DNA from: Bremia lactucae
Lineage: Eukaryota > Oomycota > Peronosporomycetes > Peronosporales > Peronosporaceae
Reading direction: 5' to 3'
Assembly (NCBI RefSeq): GCF_004359215.1
Contig: NC_090612.1
Coordinates: 1,030,546-1,094,545 of the forward strand
Length of the DNA: 64,000 nt
Of the stretch, positions 9,482 through 18,521 are shown in pieces. The notes beneath the pieces are model-generated. The model was not told where the DNA came from, searched no databases, and was given only the letters and a program-made list of their open reading frames with translations. Made by a program: the position numbers and the translations under genes. Each line of letters begins with the position of its first letter. Position 1 is the first letter of the stretch.

Positions 9482-12169
9482 ATGGAGAAACCAGCTTCTG
9501 CCTCTTCTCTCCTTCGTGCTGACAAGATCGCCTCTGTAGCATCTGATCCGGCTAAGGCCTTTGCTCTCAGCATCCCGTTCGATGCTGCAGCCGCTTACCC
9601 GCTCGAGATTTCTGCCGGAGCCAACTCCGCTGATCCCCGACTTGTCATCTCTGACGTCGGTGAAGAGCCTGCCGTAAGTATGCTGTCTTCTCCATCGTCT
9701 CCGCTCATGCCGGCGTCGCCTCCACTGCCCGCGCTTCCCATTCATGTGACTACTGGGTCACCTGGTGCTGGGAGGCGCTCCGACGAAGCTGACATGAGCG
9801 ATGCGACCGAACCAGTCGTATTGTCTCACGAAGCCCCGGATGACGAAGAAAAAGCGCCGTCTCCTCAATCACCGCCTACGGACGCTACTACTTATGTGGA
9901 GGCTGGTGATGGCGCTGCCTCGACTGATGCTGCTGACCAGCGTCCGACGATGGCTGACCTGCTGTTCCAGCAAGAGTCCATTCGCCGAGACCATGCAACT
10001 GTCGACGCCGCTCGTCGTCGCGTGGAGACTCCGAAGCCTCTCGCGCTTGACATTGAAGCGATCGAGCGCCAATATGCCGCCGGTTGTGACTGGTCTGGCA
10101 TTGTCGCTCGCATCGGTCAGTCTCGCCCGTACCCGCTCCCGCGCGCCAAGTTTGACATGGTAATTGAAACGGGGAAGGCGTTTGTGAAGACCCCACTGCA
10201 GAAGATAATGGCTGCACTCGTCGGCACGAGCCACGGAAACCGGGCGCTGAACCAGCTATACGAGGAGTTTCTCGTCGGCCAAGTGTCCAAAATGCCGGGA
10301 GGCAACCTTCGACTCAAGGTGAAAACGCAGGCCGCGTGTTTGAAGCTCGAGCGAACGACCGTCAGCATCCTTGGAGGCGTGTACCCGTTCAAGCCGTTCG
10401 ACGTCCTTGCGAACAAGTTTTTCTTGGACATCTCAAACGTCGACTCGGACACGGACACAGACCTGATGCTTCGCCGGCTATTTGATCTTGGTTGCCAGCC
10501 ACTATATGACACGTTCCGCGACGTAAACCTGGCGACCCGCCTCACGTCTGCGACATGGCGAGTCTTCTTCCGCTCTAACAAGTGTCCGCAGCCGCTGCTT
10601 TTGAACGGCTCGGTGTGCGACCAAGTAATCTTTGACAACAAGCTTCATCCGGCGCACGGCAAAGACGCGCCGTTTCAGTCGGAACGTCTCCCGTTCGGCT
10701 TTCGCTCAATCCATGGGATCGACTTAGGTACGTCAGAGACCAGCCCTCGTCGTTCATCGTCGAATGCGTCAACAACGAAGCCGTCAGTAAAGACACCAAA
10801 ATCCACACCAAAGCTTACTTCGAAGACACTTCAGCTGGCGGCGATCCCGCCACCGCTGGCGGCCGCTCGTGCCGGAACTCGTTTCTCCTCGCTCCGTAAC
10901 GCTGGCGAGGTTGAAGAGAAGAAGGAAAGTCAGCTCCAGCCAGGAGCTCAGCATGCCCACCAACTTGTGGCACATCAACTCGCAAAGAAGGTGATAGACA
11001 TCGACGACATCCTGTCGATCTCGACGTTCCAAGGGTCGTCAGGGAAGATTTCACCTCCCTCGAGTCCGACGACCGAATCGACTAAGATGCTGATGCTCAC
11101 GGACGGTTTCACGACCGTTAAGAATAAAAAGAAGCGCATGAGAGGAGGTGTCGACTTCTCAAGCATGCTAACAAAGCATATCCCGCGTCCGCTTGATGGT
11201 ATTGCGACTAAGAACTACTTCGCGGAGCTGCAAACGATGTCCGCATCGTTCCAGAGCTTTGACGCGACAGCTGATCCAAAGTATGGCATGCGACACCAAA
11301 TTACGCCAGCCGAAGTTAAGATGCCTGAGACGCTCAAGTCGTCAAAGGAGGCTGCTTTCTTCATGGAGAAGCGCCACACGAAGATCAGGAAGGCAAAGAA
11401 GGCGTCACCGGTGGTCGAAGTCGCGGAGGCGATGTTGAACGATGAGAACACCGCGTTGCTCAACACGCTCCCCGACCTTCTTGCGGTCGCCGACTGCAAG
11501 GTGGAAGGCACAGTGAAGATTTTAGAGAACGCGTCGAACCCAGACCACGTATTGAAGAAACTCGTGGAGTCGGGTCCGGCGTTTAACAGCGCGATGTCAC
11601 TCAAGATGGCTGGGTCTGGCAATGAGATCGCCGAGCTCGCCCAACTGCACATGATCAATCGTGTGCTGAGTGCGACGACGCCGAGCGAAGACGTTACGTT
11701 CAGCGTGAAGTGGAAGAAGCTGTTGGGAACAGCTGTGCCATCAAAGCGTGGAGAGCTGCTAAAAATCTGCGCTAAGTGGTGGACGTCAACGGATCAGGTC
11801 CGTGAGCTGTCCCGATTCACCAAGGCACTGAGTGTTTTTGAGCTCGCCCTGATGTCGGCAGCACCGACAATCTTCGCAAACGACCACTGGATTCAGTTCG
11901 TCACCGGCGAACCCGTTCAATGGGTCCCAGCTCACCACGCGCGCTTGCTACACCCCAATACTCTCCTGAAGCTGCTGAGGTCAGACCTCGGCGCACTGTG
12001 CATGGAGCACTGGAGCCAAATCCAGTGGCAAGGTCACCTTCTTGATGAACTTGAGGAGCTTCGCAAGCTTGAGGGTGAGTACCCGGTCGATGAGTCGGTG
12101 CTGAAGCTCCAGGTCGAAGACGACGGGTCTGTGACGCTAGTCGCTGGCGGCCTTGCCACTCGCTGCTAA
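9482..12169 (+). CDS. LINE2 ORF1 protein, 895 aa
   Basis: The ATG at 9482 follows the short 5' UTR. Layout is as in LINE1: a variable, Ser/Pro/Ala-rich acidic N-terminus (~155 residues), then the conserved IEAIERQYA section, the KMPGGNLRLKV...LGGVYPF...SNVDSDTD block, and a C-terminal section with PAHHARLLHPNTLL. It has no zinc knuckle. The proposed role is nucleic-acid binding and RNP assembly, from position only. Conservation with LINE1 and LINE3 is strong outside the N-terminus and the region after HGKDAPF. Confidence 0.85.
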   Translation: MEKPASASSLLRADKIASVASDPAKAFALSIPFDAAAAYPLEISAGANSADPRLVISDVGEEPAVSMLSSPSSPLMPASPPLPALPIHVTTGSPGAGRRSDEADMSDATEPVVLSHEAPDDEEKAPSPQSPPTDATTYVEAGDGAASTDAADQRPTMADLLFQQESIRRDHATVDAARRRVETPKPLALDIEAIERQYAAGCDWSGIVARIGQSRPYPLPRAKFDMVIETGKAFVKTPLQKIMAALVGTSHGNRALNQLYEEFLVGQVSKMPGGNLRLKVKTQAACLKLERTTVSILGGVYPFKPFDVLANKFFLDISNVDSDTDTDLMLRRLFDLGCQPLYDTFRDVNLATRLTSATWRVFFRSNKCPQPLLLNGSVCDQVIFDNKLHPAHGKDAPFQSERLPFGFRSIHGIDLGTSETSPRRSSSNASTTKPSVKTPKSTPKLTSKTLQLAAIPPPLAAARAGTRFSSLRNAGEVEEKKESQLQPGAQHAHQLVAHQLAKKVIDIDDILSISTFQGSSGKISPPSSPTTESTKMLMLTDGFTTVKNKKKRMRGGVDFSSMLTKHIPRPLDGIATKNYFAELQTMSASFQSFDATADPKYGMRHQITPAEVKMPETLKSSKEAAFFMEKRHTKIRKAKKASPVVEVAEAMLNDENTALLNTLPDLLAVADCKVEGTVKILENASNPDHVLKKLVESGPAFNSAMSLKMAGSGNEIAELAQLHMINRVLSATTPSEDVTFSVKWKKLLGTAVPSKRGELLKICAKWWTSTDQVRELSRFTKALSVFELALMSAAPTIFANDHWIQFVTGEPVQWVPAHHARLLHPNTLLKLLRSDLGALCMEHWSQIQWQGHLLDELEELRKLEGEYPVDESVLKLQVEDDGSVTLVAGGLATRC

Positions 12170-15100
12170 GGCGGACTCGGCTACACCTAACTGGACAAAC
12201 GTTGGTGTTCTCACTGTGAACACCAACGGCGTAAAGAAAAACGGCCACCTCTTGATCGAGCATCTGCTCTCCAGGTACTCGGTATCTTGTCTCCAAGAGA
12301 CCAAGTTTGCCGACCGCCACCACCTTGACACCTTCCGCTTCCACCTCGAGTCGATGTTCGCGCACAAGCTGTTCGTGAGTGACGAGAATGCGCTGCTCGA
12401 TCGACCGACGCGAGGTCGAAGTAACGGCGTCTTGACGCTGCTGCGCTCCGACTTTCCCGGCTTCGACTCAGCTGCCGAGGTTCCCCACCTGACAATCCCA
12501 AGCCGCTACCTCGTCGTACGTGTGATGGTCGAGCTCGCCCCCATTTACATACACAATGTGTACGCGCCGGTGGACAAACAAGAAAAACAAGCCTTCTTCT
12601 CGAGTTTGACGACAGAGGGCTTCGAAGAAGCCGCAACTCACTTAGTGCTCGGTGACCTGAACACTCCACTTGACCCAAGCCTCGACTGCTCCACGCCGGA
12701 CTTCCGCTGCGACCCGAGTCGCTCGAGTTGCCTTGACTGGTTGGCGCGGCTAGGCGTTGTTGACGCCTGGCGTATCCATAACGACTCGAAGCGCGTCTTC
12801 ACCGGCCCGATGCCCCGCAAGAACCGGCTCGACTACGTGCTTATGTCCGAGTCGTTCTGCAACCGATTCTTCCACGGCGCCAAGTACTTCAACCCAAAGC
12901 ACGCAGGCGATCACCTCGCGCACAGTGTCAGCTTTAAGTCTGGATCCCAGCTGCACGGCCGAGGGTATTGGAAGTTTCCACGATACCTTCTCGACTATCC
13001 ACAAGTCGTCTCGGCGATACAGCGCGAAGCCAGCGACATCCTCAAGAAGCTCCGGTCGGCATCGAACCCGGGAAGGCTGTGGGAGACATGGAAGGTAAGG
13101 ATCAAGTCGCAACTTCAGGACCTCCAGAAAAAACTCCGTACACAAGAGGCTCACGCCGTGGAAGAGGCTCGTGGTGCGCTTGACCGCGCAGCCGCGCAGT
13201 ATCGGACGGAGTCGGCCAAAGAGAACCGAGACGTGTACGAAGCCGCTATGCGCGAGTACAAGGCGACGGTGACAAGGTCGAGCCAGTACAGTCAAGACGC
13301 CTCCTTTGACTTTCAAGCCGCGAATGCTGAAAAGTCGACGAAGCACTTTTTCCGTCCTCTCGACACCAGCCTTAGGCGCGTCTCCATCGAGGAAGTCATC
13401 ACGCCAAGCGGACGCGTCTCTACCAACTCGCACGAGATCTGCCTCCGGTTCCTCGAGCACTGGGGTTCCGAGATGGGAGACGACAATAGCCCTGGCGGCA
13501 AGGCACTTCCGCTTAATGAGGTGACTCAACGCAAACTGCTGGACTCCGTCGTTCGAAAACTGCCTGAGCTTGACCGCGACATGCTGGACAGGGACGTCAG
13601 CGCGTCGGACCTCGAGCTGGCGATCAAGCACATGAAGGCAACTTCGTCTCCTGGGATGGATGGCTTGACGGCTGGCTTCTACCAGGTCGCGCCGGCAATT
13701 TTTGGCGAGTGTCTCGCGTTGATATTTAGGAACAGACTCGAGTGCGGGAAGCTTTTGGCGTCGCAACGCAAGTCGGCGGTGATCCTGCTGCACAAGAAGG
13801 GCTCCCGTGCTGACCCGGGCAACTATCGCCCGATCGCTCTGATCCCGGTCGACGTCAAGGTGCTGTCGAAGGCACTCACATTCCGTCTTCAGACTGTCAT
13901 CGGCAAGCTAATCCACCCCGACCAGAAAGGTTTCGTCCGTGGCCGCTCGATCCACCATCACGTTCGCTTCCTTGCAGATCTTCAGGACCTTGTGACCAGC
14001 CGCAACGAGGAGGCATATGCGCTGTTCTTGGACTTTCAAAAAGCGTTTGACCGCGTGAACTGGGAGTACATGTTCAAGATACTCAAGCGCATGGGCATCG
14101 GAGATGGCTTCATCCGCTGGATCAAGCTGCTGTACACCGACCCGCTCGCTCATCTCCTTATCAACGGCGAAGTTCAACCGGCACTACACCCAACACGTGG
14201 AGTAAAGCAAGGCGACCCGCTCTCTGCGCTGCTCTTTATCTTGACGATTGAACCGCTTGGTAGCCTGCTCCGATCGCACGAGGAATACGGTGTTTGCCTC
14301 AACGATGACCACACGGCGACGAGCATCTTCTTTGCAGATGACTCGACGCTCCTCGGTAGCTCCATCGCGAACCTGCAGGCTCAGCTCGATATCGTCAAAA
14401 CATACTGTAAAGGCTCCGGCGCGAAATTAAATATATCCAAGTCGGTGCTGCTGGCGCTGAATCGTAGCCTCGAGTGCCCGTTGATGCCGGATGTTCAGGT
14501 CCTCGGGCAGACGGAGTCGGTTAAGTACCTTGGTATCCCATTCAGCCAGTCATGTATGGACAGCCGTATTCTCGATTTGCTTGACCAACGCTTCTACGAC
14601 GGCTTCAAATCGTGGTATCGGCGCGCGCGGACATTGCGCGGCCGACTTCTCGTGGCGCAGACGATGGTGCTCTCGCGTTTGTGGCATTACACGCAGCACG
14701 TGTCGGTTCCGGCAGCCATTGTTCGTCGGTGGCAGTCGATGCTGAACCGCTTCGTGCTGAGTCGTAAGCACGACCGCAACGCCTCTCACATTCAGCTGAT
14801 CCCAAGCGAGTACTTGTACCGGCGACGCGGTGACGGAGGTCTTGGGGTACCGTATCTGGACGCGCAGCTCAAGCGACAACGACTTCAGCTCCTGCTTCAG
14901 TTCGTGCCTTCAGCTCAGTCGGCAGCGTCTCGAAATTGGACAACGCCAAGCGTGGAGTTGCTGCGCTCGATTCTCCCTCGTTACGGTGGATGCCACGCGC
15001 TCGATCTCCTGACGATATCACCACGGCGACACGGCGCCATGATTGACTGGCGCCACACGTCGAGATGGTGGAAGTCAACGCTGACTTGGTGGCACCGCAC

Positions 15101-16295
15101 ATGCTGGGAGATCACGTGGCATGACCTTCCGATTGAAGAGCGTGCCATTGATGGACTTCGACAACCGATCTGGTTCAACTCTAACGCTGAGCTACAGTAT
15201 GAACAGAAAACGCGCTTAGGCGCGGCAACGGCGCATCGACGGTGCCTCGGTATGGTGCCTGAGCCCCAGCGGAGCTTTCGACTTCATATTTCGCGCGTCT
15301 TCGGTCTCCGCTCGCTGGCAGACTTCACTTGTCACGGCAACGCGTGGCCGACTCAGCGCGAGTTTTCCGAACAACACGTGGACTTTTACCATAAGAGAGT
15401 GTCTCCAGGGCAGCAACTCCAGTGGCTGCGTGCCCTACACAGAGAGGCGACACAGATCGTGGATCGACTTGGTGCGCGATCTACTGTTCTGCCGACGCCT
15501 CGTGGAGTTACCTTGAGTTTGGTACCGCACGTAGGCATAACGAGTAACGGAAAGCTGTGCCTGTTCCCAACGATACCAAAGTCGGCCGTCATAAGCATCG
15601 TTTGGACGCCAAAGCCGCCGCGGAAGCCGCACCCAATGAAGACTTACTCTGAAAGTGTGGACGAGAAGCAGATTAAAGCACACGTAAAGCTTTCAAAGCG
15701 ACTGCGAACGATCTTACTGCCAATCTTTGAGGATCTGCAGTGGCGCCTTGCTTTTCGACTGCTGCCGGTGCGCTCGCGCTTTTGGTTCTTGGAGCCCGCA
15801 CACACGAACATCCGAAAGTGCATTCGTGCCGGGTGCGACGCCATCGAGTCTGAACAGCACTTGTTCTTTGACTGCACACTCGCATCGCAACTCTGGAAGC
15901 AGGTGATCAAATTGTTCTCGAAATTTTTCGTTAAACGTCCCGCTTGGCTCGACATCGCGCTCGCGCGGAATATGCGTGTCCGAAACGAGTGGCAAGAACG
16001 CGAAGAGGTTGTCACTGACGTGTGGCATGTTCTCCGTGCGGTGACGCTTCACTTCATCTGGACTGACCGTAACCGGTGTCTGTTTGACGGCAGACACCCC
16101 ACACCAACATCGTTCGCACTCCAAGCAATTTGGACAACAGTTGCCGCTCACATTCGGTTCTTCCAACGCAGAGTGTACTCAACTGAAGCCCAGGTCTCTC
16201 TCCAGGGAGTTATCCGCCACCTGGAGTCCTGCTCATCCATCGAAGGTGAAGTCTTTTTTCTTCCCGGCTTCTCCAGTGTCCGCACACTCACTTAA
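12141..16295 (+). CDS. LINE2 ORF2: EEP endonuclease + reverse transcriptase
   Basis: The frame opens after in-frame TGA and TAG at 12132 and 12138 and overlaps the ORF1 stop (TAA at 12167-12169) in the +1 frame. The first conserved motif (VNTNGVK) is near 12216 with no ATG before it. Endonuclease motifs are QETK, GDLNTPLD (about 12651), LDYVL and GDH. Reverse transcriptase motifs are LLHKKGS (about 13786), FLDFQKAFDRV (about 14026), GVKQGDPLSA and FADDS (about 14333). The terminal CIRAGCDAIESEQHLFFDC lies near 15820. The frame is intact to the stop at 16295. Confidence 0.85.
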   Translation, partial: SLAALPLAAKADSATPNWTNVGVLTVNTNGVKKNGHLLIEHLLSRYSVSCLQETKFADRHHLDTFRFHLESMFAHKLFVSDENALLDRPTRGRSNGVLTLLRSDFPGFDSAAEVPHLTIPSRYLVVRVMVELAPIYIHNVYAPVDKQEKQAFFSSLTTEGFEEAATHLVLGDLNTPLDPSLDCSTPDFRCDPSRSSCLDWLARLGVVDAWRIHNDSKRVFTGPMPRKNRLDYVLMSESFCNRFFHGAKYFNPKHAGDHLAHSVSFKSGSQLHGRGYWKFPRYLLDYPQVVSAIQREASDILKKLRSASNPGRLWETWKVRIKSQLQDLQKKLRTQEAHAVEEARGALDRAAAQYRTESAKENRDVYEAAMREYKATVTRSSQYSQDASFDFQAANAEKSTKHFFRPLDTSLRRVSIEEVITPSGRVSTNSHEICLRFLEHWGSEMGDDNSPGGKALPLNEVTQRKLLDSVVRKLPELDRDMLDRDVSASDLELAIKHMKATSSPGMDGLTAGFYQVAPAIFGECLALIFRNRLECGKLLASQRKSAVILLHKKGSRADPGNYRPIALIPVDVKVLSKALTFRLQTVIGKLIHPDQKGFVRGRSIHHHVRFLADLQDLVTSRNEEAYALFLDFQKAFDRVNWEYMFKILKRMGIGDGFIRWIKLLYTDPLAHLLINGEVQPALHPTRGVKQGDPLSALLFILTIEPLGSLLRSHEEYGVCLNDDHTATSIFFADDSTLLGSSIANLQAQLDIVKTYCKGSGAKLNISKSVLLALNRSLECPLMPDVQVLGQTESVKYLGIPFSQSCMDSRILDLLDQRFYDGFKSWYRRARTLRGRLLVAQTMVLSRLWHYTQHVSVPAAIVRRWQSMLNRFVLSRKHDRNASHIQLIPSEYLYRRRGDGGLGVPYLDAQLKRQRLQLLLQFVPSAQSAASRNWTTPSVELLRSILPRYGGCHALDLLTISPRRHGAMIDWRHTSRWWKSTLTWWHRTCWEITWHDLPIEERAIDGLRQPIWFNSNAELQYEQKTRLGAATAHRRCLGMVPEPQRSFRLHISRVFGLRSLADFTCHGNAWPTQREFSEQHVDFYHKRVSPGQQLQWLRALHREATQIVDRLGARSTVLPTPRGVTLSLVPHVGITSNGKLCLFPTIPKSAVISIVWTPKPPRKPHPMKTYSESVDEKQIKAHVKLSKRLRTILLPIFEDLQWRLAFRLLPVRSRFWFLEPAHTNIRKCIRAGCDAIESEQHLFFDCTLASQLWKQVIKLFSKFFVKRPAWLDIALARNMRVRNEWQEREEVVTDVWHVLRAVTLHFIWTDRNRCLFDGRHPTPTSFALQAIWTTVAAHIRFFQRRVYSTEAQVSLQGVIRHLESCSSIEGEVFFLPGFSSVRTLT

Positions 16296-16305
16296 GAAGA
16301 ACGAT

Positions 16306-17044
16306 ATGAAAAACACGGGGTTCAAAATGCTGTTTGGTAGTTTCGCCAAATCGATGGCTCCCATGAGCGTCATTTTTGAATTTTCCAGATTCTGCTCAAG
16401 CGTACCCTCGACCACAAAAATGTCTTCCCAGCTGGTTTCCGCTGCATCATCCACTCACTGCCCCAAGGTTGGCTCAAAGTCTCTCTCTCCACTGCGGACT
16501 GTAATGTTTCCGGCTGCACCTGAAAAGGAGACGGGGGGCATGAGCCCTGGGGGGGGAGCGACGGAGAGTCTGACTGCCGGGCAGGCAGACGGCAATGTTG
16601 AAAGCGGAAACTCAGCTGGCGAAGATAGCGAATGTTCGAGAATGGACGGGAGCAAGGGCTCGGACAGCGAAGAGGGATGCGCTTCGCCGGACAAGGAGAG
16701 CGGGAGTATGGCTAGCGAACAGAGCGAGGCCTTCATGCACAAGCACAGTACCAACAGTGTTAATGATGAGACCAAGACCGAAAGTGGCGACGTTGCATTT
16801 CTCGACCTCAGGGACCTCCTGCCTGCTAATTGCGAGGATGACGTGAATGAATGCGAAAGCATGACTGAGGACGTGAGTTGTGTAAACGCAATATGCAAGC
16901 TTACTGCTTTGCCATACACGTGACCGAGGACGAAGATATCATCGTGCGTGAGGAACGCATCGACTCCGGCATTGGCGACCAGACTTGGCTGCGCATGATC
17001 AAGTTTATCCGCAGGGTGAAGGTAAAACAAAACTCTAGTGAGTG
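16306..17044 (+). pseudogene. Decayed accessory ORF in the LINE2 3' region
   Basis: The ATG at 16306 opens about 206 codons ending at 16923. It contains LRTVMFPAAP..ETGGMSP, shared with the minus strand at about 8000, followed by Gly/Ser/Glu-rich acidic sequence. From about 16880 a different frame continues with HVTEDEDIIVREERI and ends at TGA 17042-17044, so a frameshift near 16880-16915 is likely. No domain is recognised. Confidence 0.4.
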
Positions 17045-17247
17045 ACCCGACCTCTGTACACCTGGAGCCGTTGTGCCTTTGCCTCTTAAGGTTCATTCAC
17101 CCGGGAGACTGGACAGAAGGGACTCCGCCAATTGGACTTAGCGTACTCGCGGTGGGCCTTTCTCACCTCTCCAAGTCTGTTCGGCTAAGGTTATGAACCT
17201 ATATCGGCCATTCTACGTTATGGAGGTAGCAATCCGGGACCAAATGT

Positions 17248-17318
17248 TGTGCGCTGTGGGGTTCGAACCCACGACCTCCCGCTTGGAGAGCGGGTGCTCT
17301 ACTGTCTGAGCCAGGGAA
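17248..17318 (-). pseudogene. tRNA-like sequence inside the LINE2 3' region
   Basis: The T-arm is perfect (GTGGG TTCGAAC CCCAC) and there is a five-pair anticodon stem CCCGC/GCGGG with loop TCTCCAA. The apparent anticodon is TCC with an unusual C at position 33. The D-arm GCTCAGACAGTAGAGC is good. The 5' acceptor (TTCCCTG) does not pair with the 3' side (AGCGCAC). Confidence 0.55.
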
Positions 17319-17547
17319 GATTGATTTTTTAACGAAGATCGCCTTTACCTCGACACATCCTGGCCAGAAAGAATACATTTCGACACATGATCAAGAAACT
17401 TTCAAGCAACATTCAAGCAACATCACATACATAAACGGTGCTAATTTAAAAACTGTGTAGACTAGTATTTATATCAGTAAGATAAGTCAGTTGCTGGTAG
17501 ATTGAGAGGACACTCAGTCTATTCTAACGTAATAGACAAACTTTAAA

Positions 17548-17562
17548 CTGAGCTATAGGGGC
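17548..17562. repeat. Target-site duplication, right copy of LINE2
   Basis: CTGAGCTATAGGGGC, identical to 9360-9374. Beyond it, at about 17600-17625, lies an isolated B-box-like arm CAGGGTTCGAGCCCTTG with no complete tRNA around it. Confidence 0.9.
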
Positions 17563-17704
17563 GGCAGCGCTGTAATGCTCAGTCGTATACCACTGCGGTT
17601 CAGGGTTCGAGCCCTTGTATGACTATAGCGGTTCTTTCTCGTCAGACGCAACTTAAGCAATCACTGTAGTACACTTTCTGTGTTCTTGTCGATAGATCCC
17701 ACTT

Positions 17705-17850
17705 AGGATCGATCCCGCCCTGGTGCAGTGGTCAACGACCAAAATGGTGACTCCTAACGTCACGATTCGAACCCTGCTCCAACCAGAAAACGCAAATGCA
17801 GCAATCTTTCCGATACCCTTAAAACTTCGGCCCAAAGTCTATTGAACGCT
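17705..17850 (+). mobile_element. tRNA-headed SINE, decayed copy
   Basis: The head CCCTGGTGCAGTGGTCAACG, a box near GATTCGAACCC, then CTCCAACCA and CTTTCCGATACCCTT match the order of the SINE at 33223. The 3' part is lost. Between 17850 and 18130 I see no feature. Confidence 0.5.
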
Positions 17851-18132
17851 CACATTTACCCAAACGGTTATAAATTGCGCCCCCATAAAGCAGCGCTCAC
17901 ACTTATGCAGGTTGCGATTTCTGAATTGCTATTGTATCGATTGCATTCGTAGATGTTTTAATCTTAATCACTCAAGGATCAACTTTGGCACAACGTTGAG
18001 AGAAGAGGGCACGGCCTTGACCCTCGCCACACTCTCTGACTCACAAGGTAAATATTGCGTGTTTTAGACTTCGGATCACGTCGGACGTATGATACAATAG
18101 TCCACGACGCATCGGCAGGCGCAGCCGTGTTC

Positions 18133-18205
18133 CTCCCTGCTAGGATTGATCCATCAACCTTTCGCACTCCAAGTCGATGCTGTACCACTGCACAAGAGCG
18201 GCCTT
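18133..18205 (-). pseudogene. Decayed tRNA
   Basis: The reverse strand shows an A-box-like TGTGCAGTGGTACAGC and a T-arm GATGGATCAATCCTAGC at the right distance. Acceptor and anticodon stems do not pair. It lies about 160 bp from the intact tRNA-Thr. Confidence 0.4.
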
Positions 18206-18363
18206 ATAGTAAAAGATGTTCCAGCACAGCTTTTAGTAGTAACAGTATCTCCAGTCAAGAATGAAAAAGCGAGTATCCAGCTGCTGAGTGGGTGTCGGGC
18301 TCTGCTGAGGAAGGGCGTTGAGATGAAGATTCAACCAGAGAACAGCGCACAGACAGTCCTAGT

Positions 18364-18435
18364 TGCCCCCAGGCAGGATTGAACTATCGACCTTCCGCTT
18401 ACTAAGCGGGTGCTTTTCCACTGAGCTAAAGGGGC
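18364..18435 (-). tRNA. tRNA-Thr(AGT) abutting LINE3
   Basis: The reverse strand has acceptor GCCCCTT against TGGGGGC, D-arm AGCTCAGTGGAAAAGC, anticodon loop TTAGTAA (AGT) on a four-pair stem, and T-loop TTCAATC. The T stem is slightly weak (one A-C). LINE3 begins one base beyond its 5' end, so the tRNA gene itself is complete. Confidence 0.72.
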
Positions 18436-18521
18436 CACTTCTCAATTTGCCGGCAACCCACAAGTCAAATTTCAGAAGAACCCTTTCCCCTCTCCCCCCA
18501 GCTGCTTTTTGGTTTTTACTC

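Larger units (their letters stand above)
9375..17547 (+). mobile_element. LINE2: non-LTR retrotransposon with exact 15-bp target duplication
   Basis: The element runs from ACTTCTCAATTTGCC to AGACAAACTTTAAA and is flanked on both sides by CTGAGCTATAGGGGC. It contains ORF1, ORF2, a decayed plus-strand accessory ORF, a tRNA-like sequence at 17248-17318 and a 3' tail like LINE1 and LINE3. The coding regions look visibly richer in G/C third positions than LINE3. Full length is about 8.2 kb. The perfect duplication and open frames suggest a young insertion. Confidence 0.88.
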
